Below, piece after piece: positions 1 to 7,455 of a stretch of 23,872 nucleotides of DNA. Source of the stretch: Lentisphaeria bacterium UBA1776 (GTDB lineage Bacteria > Verrucomicrobiota > Lentisphaeria > Victivallales > Victivallaceae); NCBI GenBank assembly GCA_002314605.1, contig DCGO01000062.1:473-24344 (forward strand), given 5' to 3'. How positions within the stretch are numbered: position 1 is the stretch's first letter; each line of letters opens with the position of its first letter. The translations under genes and the position numbers were made by a program. The notes beneath the pieces were generated by a model. That model was given only the letters and a program-made list of their open reading frames with translations, had not been told where the DNA came from and searched no databases.

Positions 1-23
1 ATTAGTGCCGCTGTTAAAACGGG

Positions 24-48
24 TGTATTGTATCGGTGATACAATACA
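24..48. repeat. 11-bp perfect inverted repeat
   Basis: The arms TGTATTGTATC (24-34) and GATACAATACA (38-48) are perfectly complementary around the 3-base centre GGT. No T-run follows on either strand, so it does not look like an intrinsic terminator. It could be an operator or the stem of an RNA from a gene beyond the left edge. The function is unknown. Confidence 0.6.
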
Positions 49-90
49 AAGGACGGGGAACACGCTCTCCTTACCTGTCCTGATAAATTT

Positions 91-187
91 CCCTATATAG
101 CCCATATCTATGTCCATATCTATATAGTCCGTATCTATATAGTCCGTATCTACATAGTCCGTATCTACATAGCCCATATCTATATAG
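91..187. repeat. 15-bp tandem repeat array, about six units
   Basis: Five consecutive 15-bp units, close to TCCGTATCTAYATAG, run from 113 to 187. They are preceded by a shortened 12-bp unit (101-112) and a partial unit (91-100). Units differ at only a few positions (C/T, G/A). The 15-bp period keeps reading frame, and some frames are open through it, but no convincing start or ribosome site goes with it. It lies in the low-G+C element edge. There are no spacers, so it is not a CRISPR. It could be a replication- or transfer-associated iteron-like array or simply slipped-strand expansion. Confidence 0.85.
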
Positions 188-200
188 CTATATATGACAA

Positions 201-239
201 AGCCATACTTCGTTATGAAGCATGGCTCTGTTTTTTTCT
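201..239 (+). terminator. Intrinsic terminator
   Basis: AGCCAT (201-206) pairs with ATGGCT (221-226), and inside it CTTC pairs with GAAG around GTTAT, with one A/C mismatch between the two helices. The run CTGTTTTTTTCTT follows on the + strand. It would end + strand transcription entering from the left edge. It lies just past the stop of the - strand integrase remnant, but on that strand the following T-run is poor. Confidence 0.75.
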
Positions 240-259
240 TTACTCTGTAGGTAAGTTAA

Positions 260-2103
260 TTACTTCCAAAACTCTCCATAAGATGATGATACAATCAGCT
301 TGCCATCTACCGCCGCAAATGTATCGCTCTTTGTGTTAAAGTACGGCTTTTTCAGTAGCTCGCCAGAGACAACATGTTCCGGGGTACATACCAGCATCCA
401 ATCATAGCCACGCAGCACATAATCCACTGACTTATTATAGCTGATCCGCTCCAGTGTCACTAAAGGTGATTTCAGGCTTAACAACGCAATACTGAGTATC
501 TCACATGACGGTAGCTGAGTAATCCTGAAACGTGGAAAGACTTCCGTTCATCAATCTTCAGCACGTCATGCAGCCGGGTATTGAAGACCTGCATCTTTCG
601 CTGGAACGCACCGATGCTTTTTGTCAGTTCTTCAAACAGCTGATTATTACGGCGGTGTGGCTTCTTCTGTTCATCCAGCACGTACTGCAGGAAGCCCAAC
701 TGCAGCAGGACCGAGTGAATGGGAATCTTTCTGATGCTGGCGGAATTTTTGACTTTTTGTTGACGATCCCGGTTTGATCTGATCCACAAGCAGGGAATAT
801 TATCGACCACGCAAACATCGTCGAGGTGGAGCTGACAGATTTCATTGAGCCGGGGGCCTTGATATAATCCTATGAGCGGTATCCAGTAGCGGAATGGATA
901 TGTGCGGGCCTGAAAACCCCGATGATTCGGCATATCTGCTATATCAGCAAAGATTTTTTTGATCTCTGGTATGGTGAACGGAGGCCGTAGCTCCGTCTTG
1001 TCTTCCACCGCAGAATGAGGTACCATCCCCTGCGTCGGGTTCCGCAACATATACCCACAGTCGACGGCCCACTCGAAAAAGAACGAAATGGATTCCATGT
1101 AATGGCGCTGGGTATTTTCGCCGATCGGCTCTGGCGGAGGAGTCATCTTCAGTAGCTCGGTGAGCGGCTTGTCATGATAACGTATCTTCCACCTCTTTGG
1201 GTATCTGGTTAGCACTGACCGTAGCTCTGTTATTCGGAAACGGTCAATGGTATGCAGTGGAGTCTTGCCGTCTATCAGTTTCAGCAGGGCCGCCATCATG
1301 TTCTGTCTGGTCTTCTCCGTTTTCTGATTGATACGGGAGGCAGAGCCCTTTTCTTTCAGATATAGCTCGATTCTTTTTTCCAGTGTTACTACATTCTGAA
1401 TACCTGGGGGCAATGCTTCTACAGAGACCGCAACCTGTACGTTCTTGGCTTCGTTTTGTTGTGGTTGTTGCTCTTCGGCTGGTCCTTGTACAACCTCTGC
1501 GGGTCTGTAGCGCAGAACTCGTTCGGCCCATGATCCCCCATGGATGTCTTCCGGAGAAAACATGGTCTGAAAACTGCCGTCAGGACCAGGAGCATCATAC
1601 CCGTTGTTGAGGTTTCCCTGAGCCCGCTCCCGCAGGATACGCAAGCATTCCAAGTGCCCCCGATAATAGTCCATGACCGTCTCTACGATTTCAGGGGTAC
1701 AGGGCGTCATGCGATAGCCATTCTGCTTCATGCGCTGTAAAACAGGCGCACCTAAACGAAGATCGCGAGTACGAAGCGCTTCCTGGTACATCAGGCTTTC
1801 TTCATCGTACCGGAGCAGTGCTTTTTCAAGATCGTCAGTTTTGCCTGTATCGTCCCTCAGCATTGTAGCACAGATCTGCCTCACCAGATAATGCAGTAGC
1901 TTCATTTCTATCCTTCCGTCTTTGGCCTGATCAAACAGTTGAGTCAAGCGGCTGCCGAGTAATTTACAGCGTCGGAGGGCACTTTGCAAGTCCAGTTCCT
2001 TTAGGGGGTAAAGAATTTCACGACCAAGATGTGGTCGAAGTGAGTTCGGGACGCGCATACGAAAGGTTCTTCTGCCCTGTCTTTCCTGAAAATACGTCTT
2101 CAT
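260..2103 (-). pseudogene. Tyrosine-recombinase (phage-type integrase), frameshifted and decayed
   Basis: The intact part (2103 to 478, 541 aa) begins at an ATG preceded by GAGGAG at good spacing. Its start, MKTYFQERQGRRTFRMRVP, resembles the DUF6538-type N-terminus of tRNA-associated integrases. A SAM-like core-binding region lies at about residues 240-360. The catalytic half follows, with box-I Arg418 in GPRLNEICQL, candidate Lys450-459, and the box-II histidine His524 in KSFH. The frame then runs into unrelated residues and stops 17 codons later. Adding one base at this point restores H-x-F-R and joins the 260-484 open frame, which reads ALLSLKSPLVTLERISYNK. By eye this matches the family pattern LLGHKsPxVTLERY, with GH changed to SL and the expected catalytic Tyr changed to Ile. 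The gene is therefore very likely inactive. The gap between boxes also looks about six residues short. It lies directly downstream of the tRNA-fMet 3' end, as tRNA-targeting integrases do. The frameshift is inferred by eye; a sequencing error could explain it, but not the lost GH and Tyr. Confidence 0.8.
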
Positions 2104-2142
2104 GTCAATACTCCTCGCGAGGGGAGTAGCGGGGAGCAGGCA

Positions 2143-2175
2143 TTTTGTGTGTATTTTGTGTAGCACTTTGTGTAG
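2143..2175. repeat. Three TTTGTGT(AG) direct repeats, integrase arm-site-like
   Basis: Copies of TTTTGTGT start at 2143 and 2154, and CTTTGTGTAG starts at 2166, giving a helical-turn spacing of 11-12 bp. They sit between the tRNA 3' end and the integrase start. Phased short direct repeats in this position are typical of the arm-type sites bound by the N-terminal domain of tyrosine integrases, or of an autoregulatory operator. The assignment is inferred from position and spacing only. Confidence 0.5.
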
Positions 2176-2183
2176 TACGAGTC

Positions 2184-2291
2184 CCCCCGCTACCATCTTC
2201 CGGCAAACTGCGTATTTTCTCTAAAAACGGGGATTTTGAGCACAAAAAAAGCCGTCTTGACGACGGCTTTGAGTAGTGCTGGTAGCGGGGG
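2184..2291. repeat. 12-bp inverted copies of the tRNA 3' end
   Basis: CCCCCGCTACCA at 2184-2195 is the exact reverse complement of TGGTAGCGGGGG at 2280-2291, which is the 3' terminus of the tRNA gene including CCA. A third, 9-bp copy (GTAGCGGGG) lies at 2126-2134 in the same orientation as the tRNA copy. Repeats of a tRNA 3' end next to an integrase usually mark attachment sites. Here the best copy is inverted and very close, so it is a rearranged or core-like site rather than a normal attL/attR pair. Confidence 0.6.
2244..2270 (-). terminator. Intrinsic terminator of the tRNA-fMet gene
   Basis: On the - strand AAAGCCGTC (2270-2262) pairs with GACGGCTTT (2256-2248) around a 5-base loop, and an uninterrupted T-run follows (the A-run 2244-2250 on the + strand). 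It starts 10 bases beyond the tRNA 3' end, so the tRNA is probably a single-gene transcript. Confidence 0.85.
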
Positions 2292-2354
2292 TATGAATCG
2301 AACATACGGCCTTCAGGTTATGAGCCTGACGAGCTACCACTGCTCCACCCCGCA
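2280..2354 (-). tRNA. Initiator tRNA-fMet (CAT anticodon), CCA encoded
   Basis: The 75-nt gene folds into a full cloverleaf: a TGCGGGG/CCCCGCT acceptor stem with the first pair unmatched (T1 with T72), a GAGC/GCTC D stem, and a TCAGG/CCTGA anticodon stem around CTCATAA. The T arm is GTATG/CATAC with loop TTCGATT, followed by discriminator A and an encoded CCA. The missing 1-72 pair and the A11-U24 pair are known hallmarks of bacterial initiator tRNAs. The usual three G-C pairs in the anticodon stem are here A-U, G-C, G-C. It has its own promoter and terminator and borders the integrase remnant. Confidence 0.95.
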
Positions 2355-2367
2355 ACGTATGAGACAT

Positions 2368-2395
2368 AATATACCATCATTTTTCCATTTGTCAA
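2368..2395 (-). promoter_or_regulatory. Promoter of tRNA-fMet
   Basis: On the - strand, TTGACA (2395-2390) and TATATT (2373-2368) are separated by 16 bp. The -10 box ends 13 bases before the mature tRNA 5' end, which leaves room for a short leader. The -35 element is a consensus sigma-70 sequence, as expected for a strongly expressed tRNA. Confidence 0.85.
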
Positions 2396-2512
2396 GCCGA
2401 TTCTTCCGGACAGTCACAAAAGTTGCAAAATCCTGCCTTTTTTTCTTGATTTTTTCCGGTTTGATGATAATGTTTAATTGCTTTACAAACCTCTAACCGA
2501 AAGGATATGAAA

Positions 2513-3370
2513 ATGAGTGTACCTTTTCAGATCGATCTGAAGAACAAGGTCGCCGTGGTGACCGGCGGCGGCGGAATCCTCTGCAGCGTCATGGCCCGGG
2601 CCCTGGCTGAATGCGGTGCCAAAGTGGCCATCCTTGACCTGCGCGAAGAAAGCGCTGTCAAGGTCGCCGACGAGATCAAGGCGGCGGGATACACCGCCAT
2701 GGGCCTGAGCGCCAACGTGCTGGAACCGGCCAGCCTGCAGGCGGCGGAAGAGAAGATCCGCAAGGCCTACGGTCCATGCGACATCCTGATCAACGGAGCC
2801 GGCGGAAACAATCCCAAAGGCACCACGTCCAAGGAATATCTCTTCCCGGAAGACCTGGCCGCCAAAGCCGAAGGAGTCACCACTTTCTTCGACCTGGATC
2901 CCGCCGGGATCGGGTTCGTCTTCAATCTGAACTTCATCGGGACCCTCCTGCCCACCCAGGTCTTCTGCCGGGAAATGGCCAAGAAGCCGGGCGGGGTGGT
3001 GATCAACATTTCCAGCATGAACGCCTTCACGCCGCTTACCAAGATCCCCGCCTATTCCGGGGCCAAAGCCGCCGTGAGCAACTTCACCAAATGGCTGGCT
3101 GTGCATCTCTCCAAAGTGGGGATCCGCGTGAACGCCATTGCGCCTGGATTCTTCCTGACCAACCAGAACCGCGCCATGCTGACCAATCCGGACGGCTCCA
3201 TGACCAAGCGGGGCGAGACCATTATCGCCCATACGCCCATGGGGCACTACGGCAAGCCGGAAGACCTGATCGGCGCGCTGCTTTTCCTGGTGGACAACAA
3301 TGCGGCCGGATTTGTGGACGGCGTGGTGCTGCCCATTGACGGCGCCTTCTCCTCCTTCTCCGGAGTTTAG
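2513..3370 (+). CDS. SDR-family oxidoreductase, probably D-mannonate oxidoreductase (fructuronate reductase) type
   Basis: This is a 285-aa classical short-chain dehydrogenase. The Rossmann glycine motif TGGGGIL is at residues 17-23, the NGAG motif at 94-97, the catalytic serine at about 167-168, and YxxxK as Tyr181/Lys185. Asp42 at the end of the second beta strand (LDLRE) suggests NAD(H) preference. The GAGGNNPKGTT loop and the long insert after it resemble SDR-type D-mannonate oxidoreductases of hexuronate catabolism, as remembered; the substrate is inferred, with gluconate 5-dehydrogenase-like enzymes as the alternative. The ATG at 2513 is chosen because AAGGA (2501-2505) lies 7 bases before it and only one base before the ATG at 2507. 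A weak promoter candidate (TTGATT at 2446, TAATGT at 2468, 16-bp spacer) precedes it. hisH starts 6 bases after its stop. Confidence 0.85.
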   Translation: MSVPFQIDLKNKVAVVTGGGGILCSVMARALAECGAKVAILDLREESAVKVADEIKAAGYTAMGLSANVLEPASLQAAEEKIRKAYGPCDILINGAGGNNPKGTTSKEYLFPEDLAAKAEGVTTFFDLDPAGIGFVFNLNFIGTLLPTQVFCREMAKKPGGVVINISSMNAFTPLTKIPAYSGAKAAVSNFTKWLAVHLSKVGIRVNAIAPGFFLTNQNRAMLTNPDGSMTKRGETIIAHTPMGHYGKPEDLIGALLFLVDNNAAGFVDGVVLPIDGAFSSFSGV

Positions 3371-3376
3371 TCCGCT

Positions 3377-3988
3377 ATGATTGCCGTGATCGATTACGGC
3401 ATGGGAAATCTGGGATCGGTCGCCAAAGTTCTGACTGCGCTGGGCGGCCGGTTCGATCTCGTCGACACTCCGGACACGCTGGATCAGTACAGTTCGATCC
3501 TGCTGCCCGGGGTGGGTAATTTCGGCGACGGGATGAGCAATCTTGCCGGACGCGGGTTTGTGGAGCCCCTGAAGCGACTGGCGGTGGAGGGGCGGCATCT
3601 CTTCGGGATCTGTCTCGGGATGCAGATGCTGTTTGATTCCAGTGAAGAAGCCCCCGGCATCTCCGGTCTGGGCATCCTGCCGGGACGGGTCCGGCTCTTT
3701 CCCGCCGGAAAGGCGAAAGTCCCCCACATGGGCTGGAACAGTGTTCGCAAATGCAGCAGTCACCCCATGACCGATGGTCTGCGGGACGGGGAATTTTTCT
3801 ACTTTGTCCACTCCTACTATGTGGAGCCGGTTGAGAATACGGATACGGTGCTGGAGTGTGACTACATTCTGCCCTTCACTGCCGCAGCGGGGCGGGACAA
3901 CATTTTTGCAACGCAGTTCCACCCGGAAAAGAGCCAGCAGGCCGGTTTGCGGCTCCTGAGGAATTTCATTGAAAAAGACGGGATTTGA
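3377..3988 (+). CDS. hisH: Imidazole glycerol phosphate synthase, glutaminase subunit HisH
   Basis: This 203-aa class-I glutamine amidotransferase supplies ammonia to HisF for the fifth step of histidine synthesis in the cytoplasm. It has the family start IAVIDYGMGNLGSV, the oxyanion-region motif LLPGVGNFGDGM, the nucleophile Cys79 in GICLGMQMLF, PHMGWN at 116-121, and the His182/Glu184 pair in FHPEKSQ. Length and motifs are normal. No hisF, hisA or other his gene is in the window, so HisH is separated from its partner here and sits instead between an SDR gene and nth. The 6-base gap to the SDR gene and the 20-base overlap with nth indicate co-transcription. Confidence 0.96.
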   Translation: MIAVIDYGMGNLGSVAKVLTALGGRFDLVDTPDTLDQYSSILLPGVGNFGDGMSNLAGRGFVEPLKRLAVEGRHLFGICLGMQMLFDSSEEAPGISGLGILPGRVRLFPAGKAKVPHMGWNSVRKCSSHPMTDGLRDGEFFYFVHSYYVEPVENTDTVLECDYILPFTAAAGRDNIFATQFHPEKSQQAGLRLLRNFIEKDGI

Positions 3989-4595
3989 CCGGATCTACAG
4001 GATCCTCTTTGCCAAGTACGGCGAATGCATCTGCCCGCTGGTCCACGATACGCCCTTTCATCTGGTCTGTGCGGTAATGCTTTCCGCCCAGTGCCGGGAC
4101 GACCGGGTCAACGAGGTGACGCCGGAACTTTTCCGCCGCTGGCCGGACCCGGATGCCATGGCGAAAGCCGATCCGGATGAGGTGGCCGGCGTCATTCAGA
4201 CCCTGGGCTTGTACCGCAATAAAAGCCGGAACCTGGTTGCCTGCGCCGCAGCGCTGGTGCAGGAATACGGCGGTGTGGTTCCGCAGAGCATGGAAGAACT
4301 TTCCCGTCTTCCCGGTATCGGCCGCAAAAGCGCCAACGTGGTCCTTGGCAACGCTTTCGGCCTTCCCGGCTTCCCGGTGGATACCCATGTGAACCGGGTG
4401 CTGAACCGTCTGGGGCTTGTAAAGACCATTGTGCCGGAAAAGATTGAAAAGGCGGTGAACACCGCTGTGGCGCCCGAACTCTGGAGCAACTTCTCCCACC
4501 TCCTGATTCTTCACGGCCGGGACATTTGCCACGCACGGAACCCCGAGTGTGCAAATTGCCCGCTGGCGGAATACTGTCCTTCGTGGAAGAAGTAA
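3969..4595 (+). CDS. nth: Endonuclease III (DNA glycosylase/AP lyase)
   Basis: This 208-aa base-excision-repair enzyme removes oxidised pyrimidines and cuts the resulting abasic site. The helix-hairpin-helix is LPGIGRKSANVV with catalytic Lys120, and the catalytic Asp138 lies in FPVDTHVNR. Four cysteines at 187, 194, 197 and 203 (C-x6-C-x2-C-x5-C) bind the 4Fe-4S cluster. The Lys, Asp and Cys numbering coincides with that remembered for the E. coli enzyme. Translation starts at a TTG inside the end of hisH, with GAGGA 6 bases upstream, so it is probably coupled to hisH translation. The gene converges with the heparinase-like gene with only 13 bp between stop codons and no obvious terminator. 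Confidence 0.96.
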   Translation: MKKTGFDRIYRILFAKYGECICPLVHDTPFHLVCAVMLSAQCRDDRVNEVTPELFRRWPDPDAMAKADPDEVAGVIQTLGLYRNKSRNLVACAAALVQEYGGVVPQSMEELSRLPGIGRKSANVVLGNAFGLPGFPVDTHVNRVLNRLGLVKTIVPEKIEKAVNTAVAPELWSNFSHLLILHGRDICHARNPECANCPLAEYCPSWKK

Positions 4596-4608
4596 AAATC
4601 CCCCGGGG

Positions 4609-7251
4609 TCAGCGGTTTCCGCCGGGTTCAAACCGGTATTTTCCGGCGGTCCCGGTCAGAAAAACGGTATTTTTCCCGTCGCAGACTTCCGTGCGGGAGA
4701 TGCCGTCCGGCCCCGTTACGGTCCAGGATCCGGCTGCAAGTCCCGCGACCAGGATCCGCCCCCGCACTTCTGACGAAAATTCAAAAGCCGAGTTCAGCAA
4801 TGCGGCATTTTTGTTCAAGACCGCACACCAGTCTTTGAAATGCACCACATACATCTTTTCCGTTTCAGCATGCCGGACTTTCAGCGGAGGAGTCTTTGCA
4901 TCCGCGATCTGCATGATGACCAGAAAACGGTCATGGGCCTGCGCTTTTTCCGGGGAAAAAAGGATGCGGCGTCCGGCAGCTTCCGGGAGTTTTCCTGGCG
5001 GAGGCTCAAGCTGCACCCCGAAAACATTGTACACCTCTTTGCCGCTCAAAAGCTGCGCCGTTTTCTTTGCCGGGACCGGCATGGAAAGGTGAAGGGTCCC
5101 GCCTCCGGGACTCTTCAACACCGCCCCGTCCGCTGTCAGCCGGGGCGGCTCAAGGGTATTGATTTGCCAGTACTTGCGGAACGAGGGATCTCTGGACGTG
5201 ATGTCGTCGGTCATCAGGATCACCGCCGGAATTTTTACATCTTCCAGATTGAAGAAGTGGAAGGTCCGGACAAAAGAGGTCAGTTTTGAACCGTAGGCCT
5301 CCGCAAGTTCCGCTGCGTAGCTTCCGTAAAGCGGACGCTTTTCCGAAGGTCCGAAGGAACAGTAGAGTTTCCTCCCGCAGCGGGACTCTTTTTCCGCCTG
5401 TTCCGGTGTGCGGGAGTCCGCCATGATCCGGCTGCCGCCGTCATTGGTGCTGCACCGGGGGAAGGTTTCCTGCGGATCGCGGACCAGCATCATCGGCTGC
5501 GATACAGAACGTTTGTTGAAATTGACATCATAGGGAGTGCCGTAGAAGCGGTAGTTGCCGATCTTGGCGGCCAGAAACCCCTTGTACCAGATCTGGAACG
5601 ATCCGGCATCCGGATGCTGATGGCCGCCGAAATTGAACCCTCCGCCCTTGATCTCCGCCACAACATCCCTGCTCTCTTTCCCAAGGTCCCAGCCGGTCCG
5701 GATCACCATGCCGGAAAGCACCGGTCCGAAATCGATGGCAAGCGGGAGAGTATCCCTTGAATACTCCGGCTTGAGTCCGGGATCGTTCAGGATCAGAAAC
5801 GGCAGCGGATCCTCATGACGCCCGGTGGGCGTGGCGGAAAGCAGGCGGAAGAATTCCCCCTTGTACAACGGATCTCCGGTATACGCGCTGCCCAAAAAAA
5901 GAAGATTGGGGAGAGATGAAGTGAATGATGTCCCGTCTCCGTCACGGAGCCCCGTATCGCCGGGAAGCTGCATGTAGAACCAGTAGATCGGCACATGCTT
6001 GATGTTTTCGTCAAACACCTCGCGCCCCAGCATCTGCCGGAAAAGCAGTGCGGACCGGAGATCGCAGGGGAAACGGAACCCTCCGTAGGAGACGCCCTGA
6101 CTGTGCCGGGGGGAGCGGTAGTCGAATCTCCGCATGGGGACCAGGCGCTCAAGCACCTGATACGAACAGTATTTGTACGGTTCCGGATCCTCGTTGTAAA
6201 CGGCAATAGCCATGGCGAGAAGGTCGCGGGTGATCTGCAGCTCATTGCCGTGTCCGCTCACAATATTCTGGGCGAAGGGCGGCCAGGTACACTCCATGTC
6301 AAGCGCCAGGCGCAGCATGTTTTTGCGGAGACTGTTTTTATCCTCCCTGGTCATGAGGTCGTAACACCAGTCATAAATACAGGCGGAGGTGTGGATCGCC
6401 CGGCCAATCTCCCGGGTGATGTCGAGGAGATTGCCGAATTCCACCAGTTCCATGTACTGCCGGATCAGACTTACCGCTTCCTTCCCGGCCTTTTGATCTC
6501 CGGTCATCAGATAGAAGAACGCTTTCCGGTGCGCGGCCTTCTCAAGCTCGGCATTATGATGGATCTCCCGGGATGGATCGAAATCGGTTTTGAATGGTCT
6601 GGCAGCATCCTGCTGCAGGTGTTCCCAGTACGGCAGATTTTCGGGACTGGTAAGGTTCTTCCGGATCTTCGGCAGATCCTCTCCTCGAAGCCACAGCCGG
6701 GGATGGGACTTCGGCGGGAGATAAGGCGGGACATAATTCTTCGCCTCCTCCGGCACCGACGGGCAGAACCTGGTAAGCTGGATGCTCTTCAAGCCGCAGT
6801 GTTCCGGAAGCCAGATTTTCAGCTGCTGATCTTTGCCGTTGAAATAGAACTTTCCAAGCCCGAGATCGCAGTATTCCGGAAGACGGACCCACGGGACGAC
6901 AACATAGCGCAAAGTGGGGCGCCGGTCATCAATCTGGAACTGGGCCGGTACGGAATCATATTTGCTTTTGGCATGGCGCATCCTTTCCAGACAGGTTTTA
7001 TCGATGCTGGTCACGGATACAAGTTTGTACAGTCCGGGGGAGGGGACACGGATGTTGAAGATCACATCCGGCCCGGCACCGGCTTTGCCGATACTGCATG
7101 TTCCGCCGGAACGGATGATGGCGCCGTACTGCGGCGTCTTCTCCACATTGCCGGAAAGAACCGCTTCCGACACCGGGATCGTCCATGCGGAAACAGCATC
7201 GGAAAGCAGTACCACACCGGAACAGACCAAACCTTTCAAACAGGGATTCAT
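4609..7251 (-). CDS. Secreted heparinase II/III-family protein (putative polysaccharide lyase)
   Basis: This 880-aa protein has an N-terminal signal-like segment (residues 1-22, ending VSA before WTIP) and probably acts in the periplasm or outside the cell. Residues 25-165 look like a beta-rich carbohydrate-associated domain. From about 180 (PRLWLRGEDLPKIRKNL) to 480 comes the alpha/alpha-toroid region typical of alginate/heparinase lyases, including SGHGNELQITRD (332-343) and HSQGVSYGGFRF (383-394). Residues 530-560 (GGFNFGGHQHPDAGSFQIWY) match the start of the heparinase II/III-like beta-sandwich with candidate His544/His546. The C-terminal ~200 residues complete the beta sandwich. The substrate (heparin/chondroitin-like, alginate or another uronic-acid polymer) cannot be read from sequence. 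No sulfatase or SusC/D-type gene is adjacent. The start is an ATG with GGGAG upstream, behind a clear promoter. Confidence 0.85.
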   Translation of the reverse strand: MNPCLKGLVCSGVVLLSDAVSAWTIPVSEAVLSGNVEKTPQYGAIIRSGGTCSIGKAGAGPDVIFNIRVPSPGLYKLVSVTSIDKTCLERMRHAKSKYDSVPAQFQIDDRRPTLRYVVVPWVRLPEYCDLGLGKFYFNGKDQQLKIWLPEHCGLKSIQLTRFCPSVPEEAKNYVPPYLPPKSHPRLWLRGEDLPKIRKNLTSPENLPYWEHLQQDAARPFKTDFDPSREIHHNAELEKAAHRKAFFYLMTGDQKAGKEAVSLIRQYMELVEFGNLLDITREIGRAIHTSACIYDWCYDLMTREDKNSLRKNMLRLALDMECTWPPFAQNIVSGHGNELQITRDLLAMAIAVYNEDPEPYKYCSYQVLERLVPMRRFDYRSPRHSQGVSYGGFRFPCDLRSALLFRQMLGREVFDENIKHVPIYWFYMQLPGDTGLRDGDGTSFTSSLPNLLFLGSAYTGDPLYKGEFFRLLSATPTGRHEDPLPFLILNDPGLKPEYSRDTLPLAIDFGPVLSGMVIRTGWDLGKESRDVVAEIKGGGFNFGGHQHPDAGSFQIWYKGFLAAKIGNYRFYGTPYDVNFNKRSVSQPMMLVRDPQETFPRCSTNDGGSRIMADSRTPEQAEKESRCGRKLYCSFGPSEKRPLYGSYAAELAEAYGSKLTSFVRTFHFFNLEDVKIPAVILMTDDITSRDPSFRKYWQINTLEPPRLTADGAVLKSPGGGTLHLSMPVPAKKTAQLLSGKEVYNVFGVQLEPPPGKLPEAAGRRILFSPEKAQAHDRFLVIMQIADAKTPPLKVRHAETEKMYVVHFKDWCAVLNKNAALLNSAFEFSSEVRGRILVAGLAAGSWTVTGPDGISRTEVCDGKNTVFLTGTAGKYRFEPGGNR

Positions 7252-7318
7252 GACAACAACTCCCGCTGCGTGATTCCCGCAGCTTTACTCCAAATGAAAA
7301 ACAGTTGCTTGTTTTCGT

Positions 7319-7346
7319 AATATAGCACAGGAACGGGGAAAGTCAA
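7319..7346 (-). promoter_or_regulatory. Promoter of the heparinase-like gene
   Basis: TTGACT (7346-7341) and TATATT (7324-7319) on the - strand are separated by 16 bp. The -10 box lies about 67 bases before the ATG at 7251. The intervening leader can form a small hairpin around GTTGC. It is arranged back-to-back with the permease promoter. Confidence 0.8.
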
Positions 7347-7392
7347 AAGCATCGCAGGTATTTCTTCCGGTACCCGGAAAATCCGGTATCGG

Positions 7393-7420
7393 TTGAAAAA
7401 AACGGTTTCGGGAGTATATT
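7393..7420 (+). promoter_or_regulatory. Promoter of the TauE/SafE permease gene
   Basis: TTGAAA (7393-7398) and TATATT (7415-7420) are separated by 16 bp and end 35 bases before the ATG at 7456. Confidence 0.75.
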
Positions 7421-7455
7421 TAGGGGATCATTTTTCAAGAAGGCAGGTGTGAAAC

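Noticed and set aside
1..177. A - strand open frame running off the left edge through the 15-bp repeats (MGYVDTDYVDTDY...).
   Set aside because: No ribosome site, the first part is just repeat translation, and the rest shows no family resemblance. Its length is too short to judge without the missing left part.
91..187. CRISPR-like array.
   Set aside because: The units are contiguous with no unique spacers and only 15 bp long, and no cas gene is nearby.
260..484. A separate 74-aa protein gene.
   Set aside because: It has no ribosome site and reads like the decayed tail of the integrase in another frame.
2103..2196. Upstream extension of the integrase to an ATG at 2196.
   Set aside because: The extension covers the arm-like repeats and the inverted tRNA copy, while the ATG at 2103 has a good GAGGAG site.
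2483..3922. Long - strand open frame (479 aa) opposite the SDR gene and hisH.
   Set aside because: It is the antisense shadow of two well-recognised genes in G+C-rich DNA and shows no domain.
4596..4608. CCCCGGGG palindrome between the nth and heparinase stops as a bidirectional terminator.
   Set aside because: It has no loop and no T-run on either side.
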